A DNA stretch of 64,000 nt, from NCBI RefSeq assembly GCF_011762095.1, contig NZ_JAASQO010000006.1, positions 176,000 through 239,999 of the forward strand, read 5' to 3'. The number at the start of each line of letters is the position of its first letter. Positions within the stretch are counted from its first letter, which is position 1. Made by a program: the position numbers and the translations under genes. The notes beneath the pieces are model-generated. The model was given only the letters and a program-made list of their open reading frames with translations, did not search any database and was not told the DNA's origin. This document shows, in pieces, positions 45,800 through 55,507 of the stretch. This DNA comes from Parvibaculum indicum. GTDB lineage: Bacteria; Pseudomonadota; Alphaproteobacteria; Parvibaculales; Parvibaculaceae.

Positions 45800-46516
45800 A
45801 TGACCGTGGAACAGGAAATATCCAGGGACGGCGGACAAGCCGTCGTCATCGGTTCCAGCGGGGGGATCGGTCATGCCCTGATGGACAATCTTCAATCCGG
45901 TGGCGCGTTCAGCCGCGTTACCGGATTCTCGCGATCCAGCAATCCGGCGCTGGATACCCTTTGCGAAAAGAGCATCGCGCAGGCCGCCGCCGAGATTGCC
46001 GGGCGGAACGAGCCTCTGCGCTTACTCATCGTCGCGTCGGGTTTCCTGCATGGCGAAGGGATGCAGCCGGAAAAATCCTTCCGCGATCTCGACGCGGCAG
46101 CGCTGGCACACAGCATGGCGGTGAACGCGATCGGACCGGCGATGGTGATGAAGCACTTCCTGCCGTATTTTCCGAGGCAGGGACGGGCGATCTTTGCGGT
46201 GCTGTCGGCCCGTGTCGGCAGCATCTCGGACAATCGTCTGGGTGGCTGGTATGGCTACCGGGCATCGAAGGCCGCGCTGAACCAGTTCGTTCGGACCGGC
46301 GCGGTGGAACTGGCGCGTCGTTCGCGAGAAGCGATTTGCGTTGCCGTCCATCCGGGGACGGTGGATACCGCGCTGTCGCATCCCTTCGCCAAAAAGGGAT
46401 TGAAACTCCGGACACCGGACGAGGCGGTGGTGAATATTCTGGATGTGATAGGCCGCCTGGATCCGAGCGACAGCGGCGGATTTTTCAGCTGGGATGGACG
46501 CGAGATTCCGTTCTGA
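45800..46516 (+). CDS. Short-chain dehydrogenase/reductase (C-factor-like)
   Basis: A 238-residue SDR with the cofactor motif VVIGSSGGIGHAL (GxxxGIG), NAIGPAMVMKHFLP, and the catalytic YRASKAALNQF (YxxxK). ATG 45800 follows ggagag and gives the normal N-terminus. The pattern, including AVHPGTVDTALSHPF, resembles CsgA/C-factor-type SDRs. Substrate unknown. Confidence 0.87.
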   Translation: MTVEQEISRDGGQAVVIGSSGGIGHALMDNLQSGGAFSRVTGFSRSSNPALDTLCEKSIAQAAAEIAGRNEPLRLLIVASGFLHGEGMQPEKSFRDLDAAALAHSMAVNAIGPAMVMKHFLPYFPRQGRAIFAVLSARVGSISDNRLGGWYGYRASKAALNQFVRTGAVELARRSREAICVAVHPGTVDTALSHPFAKKGLKLRTPDEAVVNILDVIGRLDPSDSGGFFSWDGREIPF

Positions 46517-46523
46517 GCGGTGT

Positions 46524-48149
46524 TCAGCCCGCAGCGCGGCCCTGTTCGCGGGTTTCCGCTTCCGTATGATTTTCTTCCGAAGCGGCTTCATGCGGCAGGT
46601 AGACGCTCACGATCGTGCCTATGCCGGGCGTGCTTTCGATTTCCAGCCGTCCGCCATGCAATTCGGCAAGGTTCTTGGAGAGCGGAAGGCCGATACCCAA
46701 CCCGTCATACTGGCGCCGGTGTTCCATGTCGATCTGACCGAAATGCTCCAGGGCTGCCGGTATCTGCGTCGCGGACATGCCGATCCCGGTATCGCTCACG
46801 CGCAGGACCGTCATGCCGTTCTCTTCGCTCAGGCCGAGTTCGATCTGGCCTTGTGCGGGGGTGAATTTGATCGCGTTGCCGACCAGGTTGATCAGGATCT
46901 GCTTGATGCGTTTCCGGTCTCCATAGGCTGTTACCGGCCCGGAGGGCGTGTTGTATGTCAGGGTCAGGTGTCCCTTGAGCGCCTCGATGTTCATCATACG
47001 GAAGACATCGTCGATCATAACCTTGGCGTCGAACTCTTCTGTTGTCAGTTCGAGATCGCCCGAGGTCGTGCGCACGACATCCAGTATGTCTGAAATGATG
47101 CCCAGCAGATGCTGGCCGCTCTTGCGAATGTCGCTTGCATATTCCCGGTAATTGGGATGTCCGAGCGGGCCGAAAGTCTGGTTTTCCATCAACTCCGCAA
47201 ACCCGATCACTGCGTTGAGGGGGGTTCGGAGTTCGTGGCTTGTCTGGGCAAGGAAGGCGGTTTTCGCGCGGTTGGCGCTGGAGGCTTCGAGCAAGGCGGC
47301 TTTGAGTTTCTCGGACATGCCGCGAAGCTGTTCCTGTGACTCCTCGAGCTGGGAGACATATTTGCGCAGACGTGCCGCCTCTTCCTTCTCGCGCAGCACG
47401 AGGCGCCGGTCGACGAGCGAGATCGTGATCGCGATGATGACGATCGTGGCCGTCGTGATGGCAATGCCGACCGCGATCCAGTCGCCGGGGACCATGTTTT
47501 GGGGGAGGACGATACGAGGGTCCGGTGCGATGCTCATCGCCGTCATGCCGGTGAAGTGGAGTGCCATGATGGCGATCGCCAGGGCTGCCGTGCCGGAAAG
47601 TCGCCGCGAAAGGCTGTTGCCGCTGGTCATGAGGAGCATGGCCGGCACTGAAAACGCGACGGACGAGATGACGGATGCGACGACGAAGTCCCGTGACCAT
47701 GTGATATGGGCAGCGATGTCCAGGCCGCTAACGCCCACATAGTGCATGGTCGATATGGCAAGGCCGAGGATCGCGCCTCCCGCTGCTATACCGGCCCGAG
47801 AGGTGCTGTGGCGCAGGGCGACCAGAAACGCCACCCATGAAAGCGCTATTGCGGCGAGCGCTGAAATCAGGGTGCGTTCGATGTCAAAACCGATCGAGAG
47901 ACCCGGCGCGTAGCCGAGAATGGCGACGAAATGTGTCGCCCATGTTCCGCTGCCAGCAACGAAGGCCGCACCGCCTATCCATGCCTGAACGATCCAGCCA
48001 TGCGCATCGCGCACACGTCCGATCAGGCTGACGGTTGTCAGGCAGGACAGCATGCATATGGTCGCAGCCAGTAGAACGAAGTCCGGACTATGTTGTGTGG
48101 TGACGCAGTTTATGACCGAGAACAAGACATACTCCCTGAACACCCACAA
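46524..48149 (-). CDS. MHYT-domain sensor histidine kinase
   Basis: A 541-residue protein. Seven hydrophobic helices at 20-245 carry three MHYT motifs (ATHFV 71-75, TMHYV 134-138, ALHFT 196-200), proposed to bind copper and sense a diatomic gas or redox state. A coiled coil (about 250-290) leads to HisKA with phospho-acceptor H305 in SHELRTPLNAVIGF, then the HATPase N-box NLVGNAIKFTP and G-boxes DTGIGM and GLGIGL. No response regulator is adjacent, so the partner is elsewhere. Confidence 0.9.
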   Translation of the reverse strand: MWVFREYVLFSVINCVTTQHSPDFVLLAATICMLSCLTTVSLIGRVRDAHGWIVQAWIGGAAFVAGSGTWATHFVAILGYAPGLSIGFDIERTLISALAAIALSWVAFLVALRHSTSRAGIAAGGAILGLAISTMHYVGVSGLDIAAHITWSRDFVVASVISSVAFSVPAMLLMTSGNSLSRRLSGTAALAIAIMALHFTGMTAMSIAPDPRIVLPQNMVPGDWIAVGIAITTATIVIIAITISLVDRRLVLREKEEAARLRKYVSQLEESQEQLRGMSEKLKAALLEASSANRAKTAFLAQTSHELRTPLNAVIGFAELMENQTFGPLGHPNYREYASDIRKSGQHLLGIISDILDVVRTTSGDLELTTEEFDAKVMIDDVFRMMNIEALKGHLTLTYNTPSGPVTAYGDRKRIKQILINLVGNAIKFTPAQGQIELGLSEENGMTVLRVSDTGIGMSATQIPAALEHFGQIDMEHRRQYDGLGIGLPLSKNLAELHGGRLEIESTPGIGTIVSVYLPHEAASEENHTEAETREQGRAAG

Positions 48150-48348
48150 AATGCGCGAGAGTTGCTTAATCGCGGCTTAAAGGGGCAGCGTGGCGGGCGA
48201 ATCTTAAGTAACCTTTGCTCACACGCGGGCGAGAGCTGCCTTGGCTGTTTTCTTTTTGGGACACCGTGATAGCGTTTGCTTCAGGTGCAGGGTGGCGCGT
48301 TTCGGGTTGTCCGAAAGGCGAAGAGGCGTGAGAGGACCGAGTTTCGGA

Positions 48349-49626
48349 ATGAAAGACCTGATCCGGACGGGAATCCTTGGGGTGGTTTCCCTTGGGGTGG
48401 TTTTCCTGAGTTTTTCGGCATATGGACCACCCGCCGCGCAGGCCGCAACGGGCATTTCCGCGCCGATCCCTCTGGTGTCGCCGAGAACGCCCGCCGATCC
48501 CGCCTTTACGGCCTGGGTGAAGTCGTTCCGCAAGGAAGCCCTGGCAGCGGGGGTAAAAGCGCCGGTCTATGACCGGGCCATGAGCGGGCTCAACCCCGAT
48601 CCCGACGTGATCGCCGCGGACCGCAACCAGCCGGAATTCTCAAAACCGGTCTGGGGCTATCTTGAAAGCGCGCTTTCCGACAAGCGTGTGTCCAATGGAC
48701 AGGCGATGCTGCGTTCCCATGAAAAGGCGCTTGCCCGCATCGAAAAAGCCTATGGCGTAGACCGCCGGGTCGTGGTGGCGATCTGGGGGCTGGAATCAGC
48801 CTATGGCGAGTTTACGGGATCGCTCCATGTCCTGCGCTCTCTGGCGACGCTGGGCTATGACGGGCGGCGCGAGGCATTCGCCAAGTCGCAGTTGATCGCC
48901 GCGCTGAAGATCATTCAGGCAGGCGACATCACGCCGGAACGCATGATGGGGTCATGGGCGGGTGCCATGGGCCAGACGCAATTCATTCCCACCACCTATC
49001 TCATCCATGCCGTCGATTTCGACGGCGATGGGCGGCGTGATATCTGGAACAGTGCGAACGATGCACTGGCCTCCACCGCTCACCTTCTCTCGCGCTCCGG
49101 CTGGAAGACCGGCAAGGGGTGGGGCTATGAGGTGAGGCTACCGTCCGGATTCGACTATGCCCAGGCGGACAGGTCGAACCGGCGCAGCATCGCGCAATGG
49201 CGCGCGATGGGGGTACGCATGGCCGATGGCGGGGCTCTGCCCGCGCGCGACGACGCTCAATCCGCCGCCATCCTCCTGCCCTCGGGGCACAGGGGGCCCG
49301 CCTTTCTGGTTCTGCCGAACTTCAAGGCAATCCTCGCTTATAACAACTCGACCTCCTATGCGCTGGCGGTCGGGCTGTTGTCGCAAAGGTTTGTCGGGCG
49401 CGGCGAGATCGCCAGCGACTGGCCGAGGGACGAGCGGCCGCTGAAGCGTAGCGAACGCGAGGCATTGCAGCGTGCACTGACCAACGCCGGATACGACACC
49501 AAGGGCGTGGACGGGATCGTCGGATACAATACGCGCCAGGCGATCCGGCGATACCAGAAGGCACACGGGTTACCGGCGGACGGACATCCCAACGAGCGCT
49601 TGCTGCGGAAACTGAATTCCCGCTGA
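48349..49626 (+). CDS. mltB: Lytic murein transglycosylase, MltB family, with peptidoglycan-binding domain
   Basis: A 425-residue protein with an N-terminal signal sequence (cleavage near AQA-AT), then the SLT_2 domain with catalytic E149 in IWGLESAYGEF, GSWAGAMGQTQFIPTTY and DFDGDGRRDIW. The last 65 residues are a PG_binding_1 domain (GYDTKGVDGIVGYNTRQAIRRYQKAHGL). It cleaves glycan strands in the periplasm. ATG 48349 is preferred over longer in-frame starts because it gives the signal peptide directly. Confidence 0.92.
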   Translation: MKDLIRTGILGVVSLGVVFLSFSAYGPPAAQAATGISAPIPLVSPRTPADPAFTAWVKSFRKEALAAGVKAPVYDRAMSGLNPDPDVIAADRNQPEFSKPVWGYLESALSDKRVSNGQAMLRSHEKALARIEKAYGVDRRVVVAIWGLESAYGEFTGSLHVLRSLATLGYDGRREAFAKSQLIAALKIIQAGDITPERMMGSWAGAMGQTQFIPTTYLIHAVDFDGDGRRDIWNSANDALASTAHLLSRSGWKTGKGWGYEVRLPSGFDYAQADRSNRRSIAQWRAMGVRMADGGALPARDDAQSAAILLPSGHRGPAFLVLPNFKAILAYNNSTSYALAVGLLSQRFVGRGEIASDWPRDERPLKRSEREALQRALTNAGYDTKGVDGIVGYNTRQAIRRYQKAHGLPADGHPNERLLRKLNSR

Positions 49627-49674
49627 CCGATAGAGAGTATCTCTGTTCAGAGGGTATTTCGTCGGGAGTCTACA

Positions 49675-50880
49675 ATGAACAAAGTGCTCATTCTCGACCC
49701 TGTTTGCCGTTTCGTTTACGGGCATCATTACCCCACTACAAAATCCTTGCTGAATTCCTTTCCGGACAAGTCATGTTATGTGGCTATCCATCGTAAAGCA
49801 TCGTCAGCGATCAAGTTCGACGACGATGTGACGGTCTGGAACTGGCCGGATGTGAGAACCTTGAGCCGACGGATTTTCAAGTGGGTCGAACATACCGCGC
49901 ACTATCGATCGGTTGCGAGATCGCGCAATGCAAAAGCGATGTTGCACTTTGCCCAAAGCGCCCAATTGGGGGCCAACGATACCATTATCTTTCATACCGC
50001 TTGGCCGCATCAGGCCGGTAGCCTAGCCATGTTCGCACAAAAGGTCGGGCGTGATGGTCCGGCCATGCATTTCCGTGTCATCGGCGAGAGCGCGCCTGAT
50101 AATCTCATGCAGGAATATGAGGAGGGACTTTCTCTCCTTGCGAAAGCAGCCCGTGAACTCCCCAATCTTCACCTTTACTCCGAAACAGTAGAGATGGGGA
50201 TCAAGCTGGAAACTTCGTATGGATTTCCGCCGGTGCGCCAATGGCTCACTCCGATGAATATCCGTGACGGGGCACTCACCGCAAAGACCGATCCGCAAGA
50301 CTGTTTTGTTGTGGGCATGCTTGGAGGGAAACGTAAAGAACAGGGCACCGACCTGATTCCCGACATCGTCAGATCGCTGGCGGAAGGCCAACAGCGGACA
50401 GGTGTGAGGCGCATTCGAATTCTTCTGCAGAAACCGGCTGGACTGGATTCCGATTCCCGTGGATCGGACGAGGCGATGCGTTTCATGGCGTCACTAGAGC
50501 AGCTCGAATTGTCTGACATGCTGGAACTCGATTTCCTGGATCCAGAGCTGAGTTCGGCAGCATTTGCAGATGCGATCGGGCGTTCCCACGTTCTCGTTCT
50601 GCCCTACGACATCCACTCATACCGGAGCCGAGGTTCGGGGATGATCATCGAAGCCGCGATGTGCGGGACGCCGGTAGTCGTTACCAAAGGCTTTGCGATG
50701 GCGGATTGGCAGGAAATCGCCGGATCTCCAGCGGCAAGCAACATAGGTGAATATGCTGATGCCATTCTCGCTGTTGCGCAGAATTATCAGCGCTACCGCG
50801 ATGGCGCGGTAAAGGCAGGGCAAGCCATGCGGCATGTCATGGCGGAACGTATCGAAAAAATTCGCGCCGGTTCGTACTAG
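49675..50880 (+). CDS. GT-B glycosyltransferase
   Basis: A 401-residue protein with a GT4-like donor half: VVGMLGGKRKEQGTDLIPDIV, then VLVLPYDIHSYRSRGSGMIIEAAMCGTPVVVTKGFAMADW, where the glutamate and glycines match the GT-B nucleotide-sugar loop. The N-terminal domain is divergent (RFVYGHHYPTTKSLL). It converges on the epimerase gene at 50931, hinting at a small surface-sugar module. Donor unknown. Confidence 0.78.
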   Translation: MNKVLILDPVCRFVYGHHYPTTKSLLNSFPDKSCYVAIHRKASSAIKFDDDVTVWNWPDVRTLSRRIFKWVEHTAHYRSVARSRNAKAMLHFAQSAQLGANDTIIFHTAWPHQAGSLAMFAQKVGRDGPAMHFRVIGESAPDNLMQEYEEGLSLLAKAARELPNLHLYSETVEMGIKLETSYGFPPVRQWLTPMNIRDGALTAKTDPQDCFVVGMLGGKRKEQGTDLIPDIVRSLAEGQQRTGVRRIRILLQKPAGLDSDSRGSDEAMRFMASLEQLELSDMLELDFLDPELSSAAFADAIGRSHVLVLPYDIHSYRSRGSGMIIEAAMCGTPVVVTKGFAMADWQEIAGSPAASNIGEYADAILAVAQNYQRYRDGAVKAGQAMRHVMAERIEKIRAGSY

Positions 50881-50930
50881 TCGACGCAGAGCCTGGAGCC
50901 TGGCGCTCGATATATTCGGTTCGCTGAGTT

Positions 50931-51917
50931 TTACGCTTGGCGTTCGTTTGCGGGCATGTCTTGCGATGCCACTTGAGCGGCAATCCAGGCATAGATCGAT
51001 TCAAGCCCCTCTCGAAGCGGTCGCGACGGTGCCCATCCGAGCTTCTCGCGGATCAGACGATTGTCGGAATTGCGGCCACGCGCGCCTTCGGGGCCGGGAA
51101 TGAAACGCTTTCCTATCTTTTTTCCCGAAATCGAGATGTACATGTCCGCCAGCGCGCTGATCGAAATCATTTCCTCGGACCCGATATTGGCCGGGCCGCT
51201 CCAGTCCGAGCGCATCAGGCGCAACGTTCCCTCTAGGCACTCGTCGATGTAAAGGAACGACCGCGTCTGCTTGCCGTCTCCCCAGATCTCGATCTGGCCA
51301 CCATCGGGCGTTTCGGCGACTTTGCGGGCGAGCGCGGCCGGTGCTTTCTCCTTGCCGTTGTTCCAGGCACAATTAGGCCCGAAAATGTTGTGATAACGCG
51401 CTATACGGACGGCCATATCGAAATTGCGCGCGTAAGCGATATAGAGGCGCTCGGCAAAGAGTTTCTCCCAACCATATTCACTGTCGGGATCAGCAGGGTA
51501 GACGCTGTCTTCAGCACAATTCGGGTTCAACGGATCGATCTGGTTTCGTTGCGGATAGACGCAAGCGGAGGAGGCGAAGAAAATGCGCCGGGCGTTGTTT
51601 CGGCAGGCAGCTTCCAGAACATTAAGATTGATCAACGCAGAGTTGCGCATGACTTCGGCGTCGTTGTCGCCGGTGAACAGGTATCCGGCGCCTCCCATAT
51701 CCGCAGCAAGCTGATAAATCTCGTCGAAAGGCTGGTCGATCACCTCGGCGACGAAGGAAGGATCCCGCAAATCGCCGACGATCAGTTTCCTGATGGAATG
51801 CTCGACATATCCATTCGGTTCGATGTCGACTGCCCGAACATTGTGCCCTTCTTCCATGAGGCGTCGGGTCAGGTGTGATCCGATAAATCCGGTAGCGCCG
51901 CAGACAAGTACTTCCAT
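50931..51917 (-). CDS. GDP-mannose 3,5-epimerase-like NAD-dependent epimerase
   Basis: A 328-residue extended SDR with VCGATGFIGSHLTRRL, LAADMGGAGYLF, FFASSACVYP, the catalytic YGWEK, HNIFGP and GDGKQTRSFLYIDECLEG. The MGG and SSACVYP elements are characteristic of GDP-mannose 3,5-epimerases (GDP-L-galactose/gulose formation) and close relatives. manC at 25937 would supply GDP-mannose. The exact epimerisation is not proven. Confidence 0.82.
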   Translation of the reverse strand: MEVLVCGATGFIGSHLTRRLMEEGHNVRAVDIEPNGYVEHSIRKLIVGDLRDPSFVAEVIDQPFDEIYQLAADMGGAGYLFTGDNDAEVMRNSALINLNVLEAACRNNARRIFFASSACVYPQRNQIDPLNPNCAEDSVYPADPDSEYGWEKLFAERLYIAYARNFDMAVRIARYHNIFGPNCAWNNGKEKAPAALARKVAETPDGGQIEIWGDGKQTRSFLYIDECLEGTLRLMRSDWSGPANIGSEEMISISALADMYISISGKKIGKRFIPGPEGARGRNSDNRLIREKLGWAPSRPLREGLESIYAWIAAQVASQDMPANERQA

Positions 51918-52249
51918 CGTTCGAGGTCCAGCTTTCGATTTCGGCCCTCAGGCGGACCGGGAGCGTCGTGATTTCAGAGGCCGCCCCACCGCCTTGGGAG
52001 AAGGCCAGCCATAGTGGGTTTTCCCGGGTTCGCCAACCGAGGAGGTGTCCGGCTCTGGCCGATTATGCCGCTTTCAAGTGCGGCCTGCACTTTTCATCGT
52101 CACTCGACTGCCCGGTTAGCGATCAGCCTTGCCCAAGTCACAGGACTTTTGCGATGGTCATGTGCATGGCACCGCTCTTGCTCTTTCATTGGGTTAAGAA
52201 ATCGGTCTAGGCTTGGTGAACTGGCCAGAGGAAGCAAACGGGAGATGTG
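51918..52249. other. Divergent intergenic region
   Basis: 332 bases between the - strand epimerase and the + strand ATP-grasp gene, expected to hold both promoters. A short gccgc/gcggc stem-loop lies near 52070. No gene is supported. Confidence 0.5.
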
Positions 52250-53668
52250 ATGGCGCCTGCCATCTTTGACGAAATGGGAGCCGAGGGCGCCGAGCCGCGC
52301 CCGGCCTACCGCGTTCTGAAGGACTGGCTGGACCAGATCCCTCTCGATGTCCTCACCCTCCGCCGAGAAGAGGCGGAGACATTCTTCCGGCGGATCGGCA
52401 TTACTTTCGCCGTCTATGGCGAGGGAGGCGACCCGGAACGGATCATTCCTTACGACATCATTCCGCGTATTCTGGAAGCGGCGGAGTGGGAGCAGATTTC
52501 GGCCGGTCTCGTCCAGCGGGTGAATGCGCTTAATGCCTTCATTGCCGACGTGTACGGGGCGCAGGAAATTCTGAAAGCCGGGATCGTGCCGTCCGAGCAT
52601 GTCCTGCTCAACGAGACTTATCGCCATCAGATGCAGGGCGTCCAGCTGCCCCACAATGTCTACACCCATATTGCGGGTATCGATATGGTGCGCGTCGGGC
52701 CGGAGGAGTTCTACGTCCTCGAGGACAATTGCCGCACGCCGTCCGGCGTCTCCTACATGCTGGAAAACCGGGAAATCAGTATGCGGCTCTTTCCCGATCT
52801 CTTCGAGCGCTACCATGTCGCACCGGTAGACCATTATTGCGACGACCTTCACCACACGCTCGCTTCGGTTGCGCCGCGCAATTGCGAGAGCGAGCCGACC
52901 GTCGTCGTGATGACGCCCGGCATCTACAATTCCGCCTATTACGAGCATGCCTTTCTGGCCGACCAGATGGGCGTGGAACTTGTGGAGGGACCCGACCTCT
53001 ATGTGAAGGACGACATCGTTTATATGCGCACCACGCAGGGGCCGAAGCGCGTGGATGTGATCTATCGGCGCGTGGATGACGATTTCCTCGACCCGCTTGC
53101 CTTCCGCGCGGATTCCGCGCTTGGTGTGCCCGGTATCATGCAGGCCTATCGCGCCGGCAATGTGAACCTTGCCAATGCTGTGGGAGCCGGGATCGCCGAC
53201 GACAAGGCGATCTACACCTATGTGCCCAAAATGGTGGAGTTCTATCTGGGCGAAAAGCCGATCCTCAAAAACGTGCCGACATGGCGCTGTAGCGAGAAGG
53301 ACGACCTTGCCTATGTGAAGGAGCATTTGGCCGAACTCGTCGTGAAAGAGGTTCACGGGTCGGGCGGATACGGCATGCTGGTGGGCCCGAAGGCGACGAA
53401 GGAAGAGATTGCGAAATTCGCCCATGCGCTGGAAAAGGCGCCGGAGAAATATATCGCGCAGCCTACGCTTGCGCTCTCGACCTGTCCCACCTTCGTCAAT
53501 GAGGGTGTGGCGCCGCGCCATGTCGATCTGCGGCCCTTCATTCTGTCGGGCCGGGAAACCCGGGTCGTGCCGGGCGGGCTGACCCGCGTTGCCATGCGGG
53601 AAGGGTCGCTGGTCGTCAATTCAAGTCAGGGCGGCGGCACAAAGGATACCTGGGTTTTGAAGAGTTGA
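52250..53668 (+). CDS. Circularly permuted ATP-grasp protein (type 2)
   Basis: A 472-residue protein of the CP_ATPgrasp family (old DUF404/407). Diagnostic stretches are GEGGDPERIIPYDIIPRIL, VLEDNCRTPSGVSYMLENRE, KEVHGSGGYGMLVGP and HVDLRPFILSG. These proteins have an ATP-dependent carboxylate-amine ligase fold and are thought to make a peptide or amide bond. It leads the conserved set ATP-grasp, alpha-E, transglutaminase, Anbu. gggag six bases upstream supports ATG 52250. The biological product is unknown. Confidence 0.9.
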   Translation: MAPAIFDEMGAEGAEPRPAYRVLKDWLDQIPLDVLTLRREEAETFFRRIGITFAVYGEGGDPERIIPYDIIPRILEAAEWEQISAGLVQRVNALNAFIADVYGAQEILKAGIVPSEHVLLNETYRHQMQGVQLPHNVYTHIAGIDMVRVGPEEFYVLEDNCRTPSGVSYMLENREISMRLFPDLFERYHVAPVDHYCDDLHHTLASVAPRNCESEPTVVVMTPGIYNSAYYEHAFLADQMGVELVEGPDLYVKDDIVYMRTTQGPKRVDVIYRRVDDDFLDPLAFRADSALGVPGIMQAYRAGNVNLANAVGAGIADDKAIYTYVPKMVEFYLGEKPILKNVPTWRCSEKDDLAYVKEHLAELVVKEVHGSGGYGMLVGPKATKEEIAKFAHALEKAPEKYIAQPTLALSTCPTFVNEGVAPRHVDLRPFILSGRETRVVPGGLTRVAMREGSLVVNSSQGGGTKDTWVLKS

Positions 53669-53689
53669 AGGGAGCGCCGGAACGCCGAT

Positions 53690-54631
53690 ATGCTGAGCCG
53701 TACCGCCGACAATCTCTACTGGATCTCGCGCTATATGGAGCGCGCGGAAAACCTCGCCCGTATCCTGCGCGTCACCGACCGGTTGTCCTTGATGCCGGCG
53801 ATTGCGGAATCGGATGGCAATGAATGGCATTCGACCATCGTCGTCGCGGGCCTGGAGGACATGTTCTACGAACGGTATGACGAGGCGACGCCGGAAAGTG
53901 TGATTTCCTTTCTGGCCTTCGATCAGGAGAACCCGTCTTCCATCCGAAATTGCATCGAGACGGCGCGCCGCAATGGTCGCGCGGTGCGTACCGCTCTGAC
54001 TACGGAACAATGGGAGACCTTGAATACGACGTGGCTCGAACTGCCGGGCTGGAACGAGAACCGTGTGCGCGGCAGCGGATTGAACCGTTTCCTCGACTGG
54101 GTGAAGGACCGGTCGCTGCTGTTTCACGGTGCAACGGTTGCGACCATGCTGCGCCGTGACAGCTATTTTTTTTCGCGGCTGGGGACGTTCATTGAACGGG
54201 CGGACAATACGGCACGCATCGTTGATGTGAAGTATCACATCCTTCTGCCCGACGAGGCGGAGGTGGGCGGCGGTATCGATTATTATCAATGGGCCTCCAT
54301 CCTCCGGGCCGTGTCGGGCTATCGCAGCTACAATTCCGTTTATCGGCAGGGGCTGAAGCCGGGACTTATCGTCGAGTTCCTGACGCTGCGCGAGGAAATG
54401 CCAAGATCCCTGGCAAGCTGTGCGCTGGGCATCAAGGAGAGCCTCGACCATCTGGCGGAACAGTATGGCCAGCGTCACGAGTGCCATCGTATGGCCGGGC
54501 AGATCCATTCCCGGCTTCGCTTCGGCCAGGTGGACGACATATTCCGGCAGGGCCTGCACCAGTTTCTGTCGGAGCATATCGAGAACAACAACCGTCTCGC
54601 CTATGAGATCAGCCGGGCGTATCTTTTCTAG
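53690..54631 (+). CDS. Alpha-E domain protein (DUF403)
   Basis: A 313-residue all-helical protein with the family opening MLSRTADNLYWISRYMERAENLARIL and SYFFSRLGTFIERADNTARIVDVKYH. Alpha-E proteins are nearly always found with the CP ATP-grasp and transglutaminase genes, and sometimes fused to them, but have no assigned chemistry. It starts 21 bases after the ATP-grasp gene. Confidence 0.9.
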   Translation: MLSRTADNLYWISRYMERAENLARILRVTDRLSLMPAIAESDGNEWHSTIVVAGLEDMFYERYDEATPESVISFLAFDQENPSSIRNCIETARRNGRAVRTALTTEQWETLNTTWLELPGWNENRVRGSGLNRFLDWVKDRSLLFHGATVATMLRRDSYFFSRLGTFIERADNTARIVDVKYHILLPDEAEVGGGIDYYQWASILRAVSGYRSYNSVYRQGLKPGLIVEFLTLREEMPRSLASCALGIKESLDHLAEQYGQRHECHRMAGQIHSRLRFGQVDDIFRQGLHQFLSEHIENNNRLAYEISRAYLF

Positions 54632-54667
54632 GTTCCATCAGGACGAATTCAGGATCCGACGCCGGCC

Positions 54668-55486
54668 ATGCGCATCCATCTGCAACATGAAACGACCTAT
54701 CGCTATGAGTTCGAGGCGTCCTATGCCTTGCAGGCGCTGCGCCTGACGCCGCTGGACAATGGAAATCAGAAAATCCTGGACTGGCGGATCGGTACGCAGT
54801 GGGGCGCGACCATGACCTATGGGCGCGATGCTTATGGCAATGTGCTGAACATGCTGACGATGGACCGGGCCCATACCGAACTGACGCTGACGTTGACCGG
54901 CGAAGTGGAGACGCAGGACGCCAATGGCGTGCTCTCCGGAGTTCCGGAATATTTTCCACCGCTTTTCTATCTCCGTGAAACGGAACTGACCGAGCCGGAC
55001 GAGCCGATCGAGGCTCTGGCGCAGGCCGCGAAAGAGGCCTCGGACGGTTCCCCGCTTGATCTGGGTCACCAGCTGATGGGCGCCGTGCGAGATGCCATCG
55101 ACTACCAGACCGGCTCGACGGATGTGGCGACAAAGGCGGGCGAAGCCTTGGCGGCGGGCAATGGCGTCTGCCAGGACCATGCGCATGTGTTCATCTCCGC
55201 CGCGCGGGTTCTCGGTGTCCCGGCGCGCTACGTCAGCGGTTATCTCTGGGGGGGCGACGGGGAGGCATACGAGGCTAGCCATGCATGGGCTGAAGCCTAT
55301 ATTGATGGGCTTGGCTGGGTTGGATTCGATGTTGCCAACCGGCTCTGCCCGACCGACGCTCATATCCGCGTGGCCTCCGGCCTCGACTATTTCGAGGCGG
55401 CCCCGGTGCGGGGTGTCCGGCGCGGCGGCGGGAACGAAACGCTGGAAGTGCGCCTTGTCGTGGATGACAAGGTCATCCAGCAATAG
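54668..55486 (+). CDS. Transglutaminase-like cysteine peptidase
   Basis: A 272-residue protein with an N-terminal beta-domain (HETTYRYEFEASYALQALRLTP) and the papain-like core. The triad is visible as C168 (GNGVCQDHAHVF), H205 (ASHAWAEAY) and D221 (GFDVANR). Such proteins act as proteases or amide-transferring enzymes. It lies between the alpha-E and Anbu genes, 36 bases after the former, and no signal peptide is seen, so it is cytoplasmic. Confidence 0.92.
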   Translation: MRIHLQHETTYRYEFEASYALQALRLTPLDNGNQKILDWRIGTQWGATMTYGRDAYGNVLNMLTMDRAHTELTLTLTGEVETQDANGVLSGVPEYFPPLFYLRETELTEPDEPIEALAQAAKEASDGSPLDLGHQLMGAVRDAIDYQTGSTDVATKAGEALAAGNGVCQDHAHVFISAARVLGVPARYVSGYLWGGDGEAYEASHAWAEAYIDGLGWVGFDVANRLCPTDAHIRVASGLDYFEAAPVRGVRRGGGNETLEVRLVVDDKVIQQ

Positions 55487-55507
55487 GCGGACATCCGGAG
55501 ACAGAAA

